From the NCBI GenBank assembly GCA_045541875.1, contig JAZQJX010000002.1, positions 1 to 25,191 of the forward strand: DNA of 25,191 nucleotides. The letters run 5' to 3'. Positions 7,577-16,455 of this stretch are shown here, in pieces. The position numbers were made by a program, and so were the translations under genes. The DNA is from RGIG1828 sp045541875. Lineage in GTDB: Bacteria; Bacillota; Clostridia; UMGS1810. The notes beneath the pieces were generated by a model that was given only the letters and a program-made list of their open reading frames with translations, did no database searches and was not told the origin of the DNA. Position 1 is the stretch's first letter, and every line of letters begins with the position of its first letter.

Positions 7577-8410
7577 ATGGGCAAAAAACAAGTAAGGGTA
7601 AGAGATAAGTTCTGGTTGTTTGCAAGCCGTGCTCATGACGATGATAAATTCTTTGCAAAATGTACCGACAAGAGTTTTGGATGGTCGCGTATTACTCCGA
7701 CAGAGGGAGCTCATATGCTTGGGCTATCAAATATTATAATGGTTGCATCCGATGGTTCGCCGGCTCCTAATTCTCACGAAGCATACGGCTATCTTGAGAG
7801 CTTTTGCAGAATGGATAATGTAATGTGGAGCGTAACCGGTTCTGCAGGTTTCAGAAACGGAAATGAAGAGGAATTCATATGCAAAATAGCAGACAGATAT
7901 CCCAATGTATGCGGCGCATTTTTTGATGATTTTACACTTAGTTATGAAATAAACGAAGGTCCGTATGATGAGGATTATCTCACTGATATGCTGATAGACA
8001 GCAGAAAAAAGCTGAATAATGCCGGAAAACACATTGAAATGTGGGCTTCCTGCTATATCTCTGATGCAAAAAAATACTCTTCAAAAATGTATGACCCTTT
8101 GGATGGTATTACAGTATGGGATATGGATACCGATTCTATAATGGATATGGAGGAAAATTTTGTCCTTTATGAAGAGCTTTTGCCGAATAAGAAAAAAATG
8201 CTCGGAATATATTTGTTTGACTACCCGCGTGCGATGTCTATTCCCGATGAATACATGGAACTTCAATGTGAAACAGGGTTAAAATGGCTCAAAGAAGGAA
8301 GAATTGAAGGAATGGTTTTCCTGACAAACTGTGTAATGGGTATAGGACTTCCCAGTGAATACTGGCTCCGTGAATGGATAGACAAGGTTGGAGATGAAAT
8401 TCTTGAATGA
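7577..8410 (+). CDS. Unrecognised TIM-barrel-like cytoplasmic protein, copy 1
   Basis: This 277-residue protein has no signal peptide or membrane segment and is the first gene of the operon; GGAGG at 7564-7568 precedes the ATG. I do not recognise a named family. The sequence alternates short hydrophobic strands and helices as in a (beta/alpha)8 barrel: SNIIMVASDG, VMWSVTGSAG, CGAFFDDF, IEMWASCYI, DGITVWDMDTDS, MLGIYLFDY and GMVFLTNCVMG. Acidic residues at strand ends (the FFDDF pair, the DMDTD cluster) and aromatics are placed as in glycoside-hydrolase active sites. The next gene is a close paralogue (about two-thirds identical by eye), and a GH20-like gene follows. A role in processing imported oligosaccharides, as a hydrolase or isomerase, is inferred from context only. 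Confidence 0.85.
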   Translation: MGKKQVRVRDKFWLFASRAHDDDKFFAKCTDKSFGWSRITPTEGAHMLGLSNIIMVASDGSPAPNSHEAYGYLESFCRMDNVMWSVTGSAGFRNGNEEEFICKIADRYPNVCGAFFDDFTLSYEINEGPYDEDYLTDMLIDSRKKLNNAGKHIEMWASCYISDAKKYSSKMYDPLDGITVWDMDTDSIMDMEENFVLYEELLPNKKKMLGIYLFDYPRAMSIPDEYMELQCETGLKWLKEGRIEGMVFLTNCVMGIGLPSEYWLREWIDKVGDEILE

Positions 8411-8482
8411 AGTTGACAGTAAAAATTCAGTTCATCTAAAGCATACGATTTATCAAATAAAAATTAACCTACGGAGGGATTT

Positions 8483-9310
8483 ATGAGTAAACAGTTAAGA
8501 GTAAGAGACAAATTCTGGCTTTTTGCCAGCCGTGAGCATGATGATGATGTATTCTTTTCCAAATGCACGCAAAAGAAATGGAGATGGTCAAGAATATCAC
8601 CTGCTGAAGGGGCATATATGCTTGGTATTCCCAACATTATTATGGTAGAATCCGACGGAATTCCCGTCCCTTTTTCTCATGATGCCTATGGATATATGGA
8701 AAGTTTTTGTAATCTTGATAAGGTGTGGTGGAGTATAACCGGTTCTGCCGGCTTCAGAAACGGAAATGAAGAAGAATTTATAGTAAGTCTTGCGAAGGAT
8801 TATCCCAACATGTGCGGAGCATTCTTTGATGATTTTCTGATTAATCACCGGACCGAAAAACACTATGACGAGGAATATCTCACAAATCTTTTTAAGAGTG
8901 TGAGAGAGAAGCTTGACACAGCTTGTCGCCCCATGGAAATTTGGGCAACCTGTTACATAGATCACGTAAAACAATATTCTGCAAAAATGTATGAGCATTT
9001 AGATGGTATTTCTATATGGAATATGGATACAGATTCTATTGCAAATCTTGAAGAACAATTTTCTCTTTACGAAGAGCTTTTGCCTGATAAGAAGAAAATG
9101 CTTGGTATTTATTTCTATGATTACAGACAAGGTAAGCCTGTTTCAGATGAATTTATGGAAAAACAGTGCGAAACCGGACTGAAATGGATAAAAGAAGGAA
9201 GAATTGAGGGAATGATTTTCCTCACGAACTGCGTAATGGGAATCGGTCTTTCGAGTGAATATTGGCTCAGAGACTGGATTAAAAAAGTTGGAGACGAAAT
9301 TTTAGACTAA
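8483..9310 (+). CDS. Unrecognised TIM-barrel-like cytoplasmic protein, copy 2
   Basis: This 275-residue paralogue of the preceding gene is separated from it by 72 bases; GGAGGG at 8473-8478 precedes the ATG. The segments RVRDKFWLFASR, GSAGFRNGNEEEFI, GAFFDDF, MDTDSI, LYEELLP, KKMLGIY and FLTNCVMGIGL are conserved with copy 1. Differences cluster in the loop after FFDDF (INHRTEKHYDE here, LSYEINEGPYDE in copy 1) and after the DY of the KKMLGIY strand. This pattern suggests two enzymes of the same chemistry with different substrate loops, or a heteromeric pair. No signal peptide is seen. Function is unknown. Confidence 0.85.
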   Translation: MSKQLRVRDKFWLFASREHDDDVFFSKCTQKKWRWSRISPAEGAYMLGIPNIIMVESDGIPVPFSHDAYGYMESFCNLDKVWWSITGSAGFRNGNEEEFIVSLAKDYPNMCGAFFDDFLINHRTEKHYDEEYLTNLFKSVREKLDTACRPMEIWATCYIDHVKQYSAKMYEHLDGISIWNMDTDSIANLEEQFSLYEELLPDKKKMLGIYFYDYRQGKPVSDEFMEKQCETGLKWIKEGRIEGMIFLTNCVMGIGLSSEYWLRDWIKKVGDEILD

Positions 9311-9330
9311 TTACATATAGGAGAAAAACA

Positions 9331-10314
9331 ATGAAAAAAATATGGGCTTTGCTTGCACAACTCAGTATGAATATGTGGCACGATACTATTGAGGATCGTG
9401 TTGTGTTTGAAGATGATTTTTGGAATTATGTTGTTGATGAAAGCGAAAAGGCAGGGGTAAACACAATTGTGCTTGATGTGGCAGACGGAGTAATATATAA
9501 GAGCCATCCCGAGATTGCAGTATCCGATGCCTGGGACAGCGAAAGAGTGAAGGAAGAGGTTTTAAAATGCAGACAAAAGGGTATTGCACTTATTCCTAAG
9601 CTGAATTTTTCAGCAAGCCACAGCTATTGGCTTGGTGAATATCACAAAATGACATCATCAAAAATATACTACCAGGTTTGTAAGGATATAATCAACGATG
9701 TGTATGAGATGTTCCTTGAGCCTGAATATATCCACATTGGAATGGATGAAGAGGGATACAAATTTTCATCCCTTTCTGACTATGTAGTTTTCCGTAAGGG
9801 AGAGGTGCTTATGAAGGACCTGAAGTTCCTTGGAGACACAGTCAGAGAAACAGGTGCGAAGCCGTGGATATGGTGGGATCCCTTGTTTGAAGAAAAGGAA
9901 AATTTTGAAAAGTATATAGGTCATGATGATTTTGTTCTTTCACCTTGGTATTATCTTTGCTTCAATGAAGAACATTTCACCCCCATAAAAGATTGGAGTG
10001 GTGATGAGAGAGGGGAAGAATTCAGACAACAGCTTCGTTACATTGAGGATTTGCCTGAAAAGGCGAAGTTCAGAGAGGACGCGCTTCCTCTTCTCAATAG
10101 CGGCTACAAGTTTATTCCCTGTGCTTCCACTTGGTGGCATACGGGTCACAACACGTATGAGCTTGTTGAATTCTTCAAAAACGGAGCAAATGATGACAAT
10201 TCTCTTGTAGGATTTATGACGGCTCCCTGGCAGCCAACTATAAAAGAGTTTAAAAAGGAGTTTGACGATTCTTTGAAAGAATTGAAGGAAGCAAGGGAAA
10301 AGTTTTACAAATAA
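9331..10314 (+). CDS. Compact GH20-like TIM-barrel glycosidase, cytoplasmic
   Basis: This 327-residue protein starts 20 bases after the previous gene, with AGGAG at 9319-9323. HIGMDEE at 135-141 matches the GH20 beta-N-acetylhexosaminidase signature HxGxDE, in which the Asp-Glu pair (Asp139, Glu140 here) orients the substrate acetamido group and donates the proton. Barrel-like strands flank it (NTIVLDVADG, IALIPKLNF, KPWIWWDPL, FVLSPWYYL, KFIPCASTWW, VGFMTAPWQP). It is much shorter than classical GH20 enzymes, lacks their N-terminal domain, and has no export signal. A hexosaminidase acting on imported oligosaccharides is the best guess, but the activity may have diverged. Confidence 0.78.
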   Translation: MKKIWALLAQLSMNMWHDTIEDRVVFEDDFWNYVVDESEKAGVNTIVLDVADGVIYKSHPEIAVSDAWDSERVKEEVLKCRQKGIALIPKLNFSASHSYWLGEYHKMTSSKIYYQVCKDIINDVYEMFLEPEYIHIGMDEEGYKFSSLSDYVVFRKGEVLMKDLKFLGDTVRETGAKPWIWWDPLFEEKENFEKYIGHDDFVLSPWYYLCFNEEHFTPIKDWSGDERGEEFRQQLRYIEDLPEKAKFREDALPLLNSGYKFIPCASTWWHTGHNTYELVEFFKNGANDDNSLVGFMTAPWQPTIKEFKKEFDDSLKELKEAREKFYK

Positions 10315-10324
10315 TAGACTTATA

Positions 10325-10352
10325 TTGTTGCAACAGACAGATTTTGTATATA
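10325..10352 (+). promoter_or_regulatory. Possible internal promoter before the first lyase gene
   Basis: TTGTTG (10325-10330) and TATATA (10347-10352) are 16 bases apart in the only sizeable gap in the operon (120 bases, 10315-10434). The -35 overlaps a 10-bp palindrome, TGTTGCAACA (10326-10335). The match to consensus is modest. The gap has no terminator, so it may simply boost expression of the secreted half of the operon. Confidence 0.3.
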
Positions 10353-10422
10353 TGTAATTGTTGGATGGGGGATGTAAAGAATTCAGATGAATTTTTTACA
10401 CCCCTTTGATGAAAATATACGT

Positions 10423-10428
10423 GGAGGG
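10423..10428 (+). promoter_or_regulatory. Ribosome binding site that sets the lyase start at GTG 10435
   Basis: GGAGGG lies six bases upstream of GTG 10435, which gives an N-terminus that begins directly with a signal peptide. The longer in-frame start, ATG 10387, has no well-placed binding site and would put 16 residues that do not resemble a signal peptide in front of it. Confidence 0.75.
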
Positions 10429-10434
10429 AAGCGG

Positions 10435-13400
10435 GTGAGACACGTGAAGAAAATTATATCGATGGTTGTCATTACAGCGTTTTTAATAAATCTCTTCTTT
10501 AGTCCAACCTTAACCGGAACGGTTTTGGCACTGGATAGCACTGAGGCTTTAGGAATCTCTGAAGAAGATACGATAGCCCCGGGTGTTATTTTTGAGGGTA
10601 TGATTCCCGACGGACAGTCATCAGCTATATCAAACGGGGTAACCTTAGAAGTCCCGGAAGTGGTTTCAGGCTCAAAGGCGATTTTGGAACCGCCCGCGAA
10701 TGACCGAGTTGGTGCAACAATCAGTTTCAATGCAAACAACACACTTTTCGGAGTTGTCAGATATTCGTTTTATTTTAAAACAGGCTCTGAGTCTCCGGAG
10801 ATTATTGCAGGTGTGAATGATTGGCTTACAGATGGTCACCGCCTTGTTATAGATTCATCAGTAAGTCCCAACACAGAATGTGTCCTTGAATATGTTTATA
10901 ATACCACGACTGCACAATATGAGATATATCTCAATGGTGCGAAAAAAAGCAACCCCACATACTCACCAAATCCTTTCAGGGGTATGAGAAATGTAACCTT
11001 GGGTGCATATAAAAAAGGCAGCCTTGAAATTTCAAAAATTAAGGTGACATACGAAAAGTATACAGGAAAGGAATGGGGAACGTATTTCGATGGCGTTCCT
11101 GAAACAGGACTTGAAAAAACTCAGAATGGAGTAAATTTTTATATAGATACAGAAATTGACGATATCGCCAAAAATGAAGGCGGAATAATAAATGTTACGC
11201 CCACAGATTGCGGTGGGGCTAAAATATATCTTGAATATAAAACGGATAATACCAAAGACGGAATTGTGAGATATGAATATACGATTAAGACATCACAATA
11301 TGTGCCCCTGCTTGAGATAAGGTATTGTTCGGATAATATAGATAATATATGCGGTGAGGTTGAACTTTTGCCCGACACTGAAAGATGCGTTGCTTTTGTA
11401 TGTAGCACATCATCGGAAAAATGGTACATATACGTGGATGATGAAAAGGTCAGTGAAGGGGATCTCAATCTTACTGCGGGAATTGACAAGCTTTGTATGG
11501 TTTGTATGTCTTCCGGTGCAGAAAATGAGAGCATAAAAATAACCGGCATACGCCTTGTATATGAGGAGGAAAAAGAGCCTGCAGTTCTTAATCTTTCAAC
11601 AATTCAGGAGTCGGAAATTATTGCAAAGGCAAAATTGGGAAAAGATATAATTTTTATGTCTAACTGTGACTACTATTATGCTTCAAGGAAGAAGTCAACA
11701 TATTCTTCAATTGGGGCGTCTGCATACATGGATGATGAACTCGGAGTAATGGTAACACTTCCGTTGGTGGCACAGACTCTTGGAATATCCATGGAAGCAA
11801 TCGGGGACAAACTTTCAGTAGACGGAAAAGAAACAGATATTATGTGTGTTTCAAAAGATGGCAACGTCTTTGTGCCTGTTGCAAAAATTGCCCGCGATTG
11901 TCTTTCACGATATGTATATGAAGATACCAGAGGCTTTGTTCTCATATCAACTCAATCGAGGGGATATTCTAATTCGCAAAACAGTATGGACACATTGGAG
12001 ACATCGGATTACATATACAGATATATGCAGTTTGAAAGACCGGATGGTGACAGAATATATGAAGATGTCAGGAAAAATTCATATAAATCCCATCCCCGTA
12101 TGTTTATAAAGAAGGATGAAATAGAAGCATTTCGTGAAAGAATAAAAAACGACGAAGAATTAAATAACTATCTTCCAACATTTGTTTCCAACTGTGAATA
12201 TTATTATAGAACCCAACCCACGAAATACGAAATCCCCGATGGCTTGAGACTTTTTAATTCTTGCTACAAGGTGAGGCTGATACTGACATATCTCGGTATG
12301 GGATATATTGTTACAGGCAACGAAAAATATCGGGACAGAATGTGGATAGAAGTGCAAAATGCCCTTTCGTGGAAGGACTGGAATCTTGAAAATCATTTTC
12401 TTGATTCAGGTGAAATCGGACCGGCAATAGCATTTGCATATGATATTCTTTATGACCGTCTGACACCATCTCAGAGACAATTTGTCAGGGATGCGGTTGA
12501 AGAACTATATATTGATTTTGCAGTAGGTGTATATATCGGACAAAGTTCGTTTTCGGCAAACGACGGCAGACTTACAAGAACAAACTGGGGAGCTGTTTGT
12601 GCAAACAGTATGCTTATGTGTGCTCTTGCATTCATAGATGATGAGCCGGAGGATAGTGAGTTTACACAAAAGTGTAAGTTCCTTGCAAAGTGTGCTCTAC
12701 AGTCCCATGAGTTTCCTCTGGAAGTGCCTTTCCCCGACGGAGACATATCAGAAGGTATAGGCTACTGGTCATATTTTGTGGAAAGCCTTGGCTGGAGCAT
12801 AGAGACACTTCTCAATATGTGCAACACAGACTATGGACTGCTAAGCGCTCCCGGCTACAGGCAAATGGCAGACTTTGAGCTTTATGTTCAGACTCCCAAC
12901 GGCATATATGCTCACTGTGATTCAACCTATGATGATATAAATATGCCCATTGTTCCCGAAACGTATCTCATTGCAAAATTTTATGATGATGCACCCCTTA
13001 TGCAGGCTCTCGATGAATTCAGAGAAATGATGGGTGCCGGATACGGAGCTTTTGGACTTTTGTGGTATGAGTGTCAAGACACTAACGATGAATATGAGCA
13101 ATACCCGCTGAACAAGCATTTTTCCCAGAGCATAAATGTTATGAGGGGAGATTGGACAAGGACAAGTCCTTACCTTGGAGTCAGCTGCGGAGTGATTCAT
13201 TCCGAATCCCATCTTGACAAAGGCTCGTTTATGTATGAAAATCAGGGAGAAAGATGGTTTGTGGACATTGGCTCGGATAATTACAATATCGATGGATATC
13301 ACAGCGAGTCAGGATATAGATTATACAGAAAAAGAGCAGAAGGACACAACACTCTTGTAATTAATCCAACTGCCGAAGAGCCTGACCAGATTCCCTATTC

Positions 13401-14724
13401 ATCTCCAACGGTTACAAGATTTGAATCCGGAACTGATGACGGAATAATCGTATGCGACCTGACAGATTCATACCGAAATGATGTTTTGTATTATAACCGC
13501 GGTTTCTATATGGATGAAGGAAAAAACACCCTTGTGGTTCAGGATGAGCTTGAATTTTTAAATGAAGATAATGACATATATTATTTTCTTCACACAGAGG
13601 GAGATATAACCATTCACCCCGACGGCAGGGGTGCAACCGTTACCCAAAACGGAAAAAAACTTCGTCTTGATTTTATATGTGATGCAAAAGAATGGAAGCT
13701 TGAAGCAAGAGACACCTCACCGCTTTTTGCGCAGAATTCAAGCTCAGGAGAATATTCTCGCGACCGATTTAAAAAAATTACCCTGGTCGGCAAGGCTGAC
13801 GGGAAATTAAACATCAGTGTAAAGATGAGACCTGAGGATTCGGGTCTGTATATGCCCCATACTCTGGTTCCAATTTCTCAATGGGAGATAGATAAGGAAG
13901 AGGCAGGCAATCTTGAATATGGCACTGTTTTTTCAGGTCTTCCGGAAAACGGACTTTCAAAGATTACAGAATGTGCCGCTTTTGAAACCATTCTTGATTA
14001 TCCGGAGTTTGGCGAGGCAATATGTAAAGATGGCAGGATAGATATTTCAACCGCCGATGTGTGGAAAGCGGTGGATTCCCGTCTTATTTTTGCCAGCAAA
14101 AATTCTCTTGACGGTGCAGTAAAGTACGAGTTTAAAATTAAAGCCGGAGATAATGTTCCGAGTATATATGTAAAATATTTTTCGGATAACCGGGAATTTA
14201 TGGCAGGAGAGATAACATCAGGTGTAAAGAGTAACACCGAATCAGTTGTGCAGCTTTTGTATAATCCAAAGTCAGGACAATGGAATCTGTTTTTTGATGG
14301 TGAAAAAATACAGGAAGGCACCGTGGAAGATTGTGCAGCGGGGATAGATTGTGTTTTCTTGAGATTTATGAGCCCGGATACAGAAATAAGAACAGTTTCT
14401 CTGGAGGATGCAAGCATACAATATTTTGCTCTTCAATCAGAGATTCCGGACAAAATAAAACTCAGGCAAGAGCAAAATGAGTGGATTGCAGAGTTTACTC
14501 CGGTAAAAAGAGAGTATTTCTCAGATTTTGAAAACAAAGTGATATATGCAATAGTTGCGTATAAAAACAAAAAACTTGTAGCGGTAAACTACACTACAAT
14601 AGAAAAAACAGATATCAGAGATTCATATTCGCTAACTTTGGACATAGCAAATAAGGAGTATGACAAGGTATCAGCATTTTTATGGACATCGGATTTGCGT
14701 CCTATGTGTGATTTAGAAAAATAA
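10435..14724 (+). CDS. Secreted heparinase II/III-type polysaccharide lyase with GYGTYF/GLP modules
   Basis: This 1429-residue exported protein has a signal peptide at 1-32 (cleavage after VLA). Next come a B-type module (about 48-208), an A-type module (213-380) and a segment resembling copper-amine-oxidase N-terminal domains (about 415-505; MVTLPLVAQTLG, VFVPVAKIA). A helical toroid of the heparinase II N-terminal/DUF4962 kind follows (HPRMFI, WKDWNLENHFLDSGEIG), then the heparinase II/III beta-sandwich to about 1131. Candidate catalytic-site residues by analogy with the family are Asn717 (TRTNWG), Tyr777 (EGIGYWSY), His922/His926 (HSESHLDKGSF) and His971 (AEGHNTL). An A-type module (1160 to about 1330) and the shared tail (1337-1429, AFLWTSD) close the protein. 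Such lyases cleave uronic-acid-containing chains by beta-elimination. The exact polymer cannot be told. It is paralogous to the lyase at 19107. Confidence 0.85.
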   Translation: MRHVKKIISMVVITAFLINLFFSPTLTGTVLALDSTEALGISEEDTIAPGVIFEGMIPDGQSSAISNGVTLEVPEVVSGSKAILEPPANDRVGATISFNANNTLFGVVRYSFYFKTGSESPEIIAGVNDWLTDGHRLVIDSSVSPNTECVLEYVYNTTTAQYEIYLNGAKKSNPTYSPNPFRGMRNVTLGAYKKGSLEISKIKVTYEKYTGKEWGTYFDGVPETGLEKTQNGVNFYIDTEIDDIAKNEGGIINVTPTDCGGAKIYLEYKTDNTKDGIVRYEYTIKTSQYVPLLEIRYCSDNIDNICGEVELLPDTERCVAFVCSTSSEKWYIYVDDEKVSEGDLNLTAGIDKLCMVCMSSGAENESIKITGIRLVYEEEKEPAVLNLSTIQESEIIAKAKLGKDIIFMSNCDYYYASRKKSTYSSIGASAYMDDELGVMVTLPLVAQTLGISMEAIGDKLSVDGKETDIMCVSKDGNVFVPVAKIARDCLSRYVYEDTRGFVLISTQSRGYSNSQNSMDTLETSDYIYRYMQFERPDGDRIYEDVRKNSYKSHPRMFIKKDEIEAFRERIKNDEELNNYLPTFVSNCEYYYRTQPTKYEIPDGLRLFNSCYKVRLILTYLGMGYIVTGNEKYRDRMWIEVQNALSWKDWNLENHFLDSGEIGPAIAFAYDILYDRLTPSQRQFVRDAVEELYIDFAVGVYIGQSSFSANDGRLTRTNWGAVCANSMLMCALAFIDDEPEDSEFTQKCKFLAKCALQSHEFPLEVPFPDGDISEGIGYWSYFVESLGWSIETLLNMCNTDYGLLSAPGYRQMADFELYVQTPNGIYAHCDSTYDDINMPIVPETYLIAKFYDDAPLMQALDEFREMMGAGYGAFGLLWYECQDTNDEYEQYPLNKHFSQSINVMRGDWTRTSPYLGVSCGVIHSESHLDKGSFMYENQGERWFVDIGSDNYNIDGYHSESGYRLYRKRAEGHNTLVINPTAEEPDQIPYSSPTVTRFESGTDDGIIVCDLTDSYRNDVLYYNRGFYMDEGKNTLVVQDELEFLNEDNDIYYFLHTEGDITIHPDGRGATVTQNGKKLRLDFICDAKEWKLEARDTSPLFAQNSSSGEYSRDRFKKITLVGKADGKLNISVKMRPEDSGLYMPHTLVPISQWEIDKEEAGNLEYGTVFSGLPENGLSKITECAAFETILDYPEFGEAICKDGRIDISTADVWKAVDSRLIFASKNSLDGAVKYEFKIKAGDNVPSIYVKYFSDNREFMAGEITSGVKSNTESVVQLLYNPKSGQWNLFFDGEKIQEGTVEDCAAGIDCVFLRFMSPDTEIRTVSLEDASIQYFALQSEIPDKIKLRQEQNEWIAEFTPVKREYFSDFENKVIYAIVAYKNKKLVAVNYTTIEKTDIRDSYSLTLDIANKEYDKVSAFLWTSDLRPMCDLEK

Positions 14725-14742
14725 AGGAGAAACGTACATACT

Positions 14743-16443
14743 ATGAAAAGATTTATATTAATTCTTGTGACAGTTGTTTTCACACTTTTCAGCGTTGTAG
14801 CCTATGGTGCACCTCAGGTTACAGTGGTCTTCAATCCCGATGATGCAACGGTCAGTATGAAAGGAAGTGCAGACGGCATTACTACGGTCCGAGTGACTGC
14901 GGATGGTACAGATGCTTCAACACTTTCAGACCATAATTTGCCTGTGGATGTTATTCAGTTTATGTCACCGGGAAGTTTTGAAGAAACGTTTGGTATGCCT
15001 GAAGACATAGAATCTGGAAAATATTTGCTCTATGTGACAGATTCAAAAGGAAGCTACGACGACAGCTTCATATACTATACAAGTGATCTGGCACGGGAAA
15101 TCCTGCAAAATGAAGTAAATATAAGTGAAAACGAGGATGAATATGCCTCTGCTGTAGAGGAGAACGCTTTGAATCTGGGTATAGATATCACACACCCTGA
15201 GCATAGCACAGAAGCGCTTGAAATGATGTATTCTCTCTATGAAGGTGAAGAAAATCCCGGAGACTTTTACCAGAATTATATCTTCTGCCGTGCAGTTTCA
15301 TCTTTAAACGATAAATCCCGTGAGAGTGTAGAAGAAATTTTGAAAAAGAACGAACTTACTCTTGGAATTGACTATGAATCAGAATATGAAAGCAACTTGG
15401 TGCTAACTGAATCTGCGAAAGAAAATCTGTGTCTTTTCCTGTCAGAACTTGATTATGAAAAGAGTCTGGAAGACGGATCCGATCTGACAGGCAGAGAGGA
15501 TTTTATTGCAGTGTATGGAGCATATTGTGCTCTTGCCTCTGCCGCATCTGCAGACAGTTGGATGGAATTGAAGGAAATCTACACCGAAAGCTACGATTTT
15601 TTGAGTGACAATGTTGTTGATAGCAACAAAAGCTATAAAAATTCCATATCCACTTCTGTGTTTACAAAAATGGTGGGATATGACTTTGAAAACATTTCAG
15701 ATTTGAAGAATAATTTTGAAAAGGCAGTAAAATCGGTAACGGAAAAGAAGACACCATCCTCCGGTGGCGGCGGTGGTGGCGGTGGCGGCGGTAATACATT
15801 TACTGCACCATCTGAAACGGAAAAAGAACCCGTGTATGACACGGTCCCCGGACAGGAGATTCAGGAAGCTACAAGTGCCTCAATTCCTTCTTTTTTGCAA
15901 TTTGCAACATATTCTGATGTAGCATCTGATGCATGGTATGCTGAGCCTGTGGGATATCTTGGCGGAGCAAGCATCATAAACGGCTATGTTGATGGCACTT
16001 TTAAGCCCGACAATTTGATTACCAGAGCAGAATTTACAAAGATGATTGCAGGTGCATTTTCTCTCAAAGGGGGAACAGGCGAATTTGCAGATGTTCCTTC
16101 TGACGCGTGGTATGCTCCTTATGTATCGGTTTGCTCTGCTGCGGGAATAATTACCGGATTTGAAGGAAATTTCAGACCTGAGCATAATATAACCAGAGAG
16201 GATGCCGCAGTGATAATATATCGTATTGCGAACCTTCTTGAAGTGGATTATTCCGGCTATAAAGAGCCTGCAGACATGAATGATATTTCCATATATGCGT
16301 GGACAGCAGTTGCTACACTTTATGCAAATGATGTAATAAGCGGTGTTGGTGGCGGTAAGTTTGAGCCTAAAGCTAATATTACAAGAGCGCAGGCGGCACA
16401 ACTTATTTATAGTGCCACAAAAGATATGATAGAAAGGAACTGA
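14743..16443 (+). CDS. SLH-anchored surface protein with C-terminal SLH triplet
   Basis: This 566-residue secreted protein has a signal peptide at 1-22 (AYG-A). An Ig-like beta domain (about 23-115) and an acidic helical region (about 118-335) follow. A linker of ten consecutive glycines (341-350) leads to three SLH repeats (about 387-566). The SLH motifs are YSDVASDAWYAEPV with TRAE, FADVPSDAWYAPYV with TRED, and a weaker third with TRAQ. SLH triplets bind pyruvylated secondary cell-wall polymer, so this protein should sit in the wall with its N-terminal part exposed. The gene is 18 bases after the lyase gene, with AGGAG at 14725-14729. It probably helps form the surface layer that displays the lyases; no enzymatic motif is seen. 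Confidence 0.88.
   Translation: MKRFILILVTVVFTLFSVVAYGAPQVTVVFNPDDATVSMKGSADGITTVRVTADGTDASTLSDHNLPVDVIQFMSPGSFEETFGMPEDIESGKYLLYVTDSKGSYDDSFIYYTSDLAREILQNEVNISENEDEYASAVEENALNLGIDITHPEHSTEALEMMYSLYEGEENPGDFYQNYIFCRAVSSLNDKSRESVEEILKKNELTLGIDYESEYESNLVLTESAKENLCLFLSELDYEKSLEDGSDLTGREDFIAVYGAYCALASAASADSWMELKEIYTESYDFLSDNVVDSNKSYKNSISTSVFTKMVGYDFENISDLKNNFEKAVKSVTEKKTPSSGGGGGGGGGGNTFTAPSETEKEPVYDTVPGQEIQEATSASIPSFLQFATYSDVASDAWYAEPVGYLGGASIINGYVDGTFKPDNLITRAEFTKMIAGAFSLKGGTGEFADVPSDAWYAPYVSVCSAAGIITGFEGNFRPEHNITREDAAVIIYRIANLLEVDYSGYKEPADMNDISIYAWTAVATLYANDVISGVGGGKFEPKANITRAQAAQLIYSATKDMIERN
15763..15792 (+). repeat. GGN codon run encoding ten glycines
   Basis: Ten consecutive GGT/GGC codons form a G-rich 30-base tract between the helical region and the SLH anchor. 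It acts as a flexible hinge. Such a tract could change length in steps of three bases without loss of frame. Confidence 0.85.
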
Positions 16444-16455
16444 AGGTGACGGAAT

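Noticed and set aside
8413..8441. TTGACA at 8413-8418 as a promoter between the two TIM-barrel-like genes
   Set aside because: No acceptable -10 hexamer lies 16-18 bases downstream; the best are TCTAAA and TAAAGC.
11139..14417. Long minus-strand open frames opposite the first lyase gene
   Set aside because: They lie wholly within a well-supported gene, have no ribosome binding sites or recognisable domains, and are ordinary shadow frames.
14980..14995. GAAACGTTT within the SLH protein gene as a third operator
   Set aside because: It sits inside a coding region and the flanks are not palindromic.
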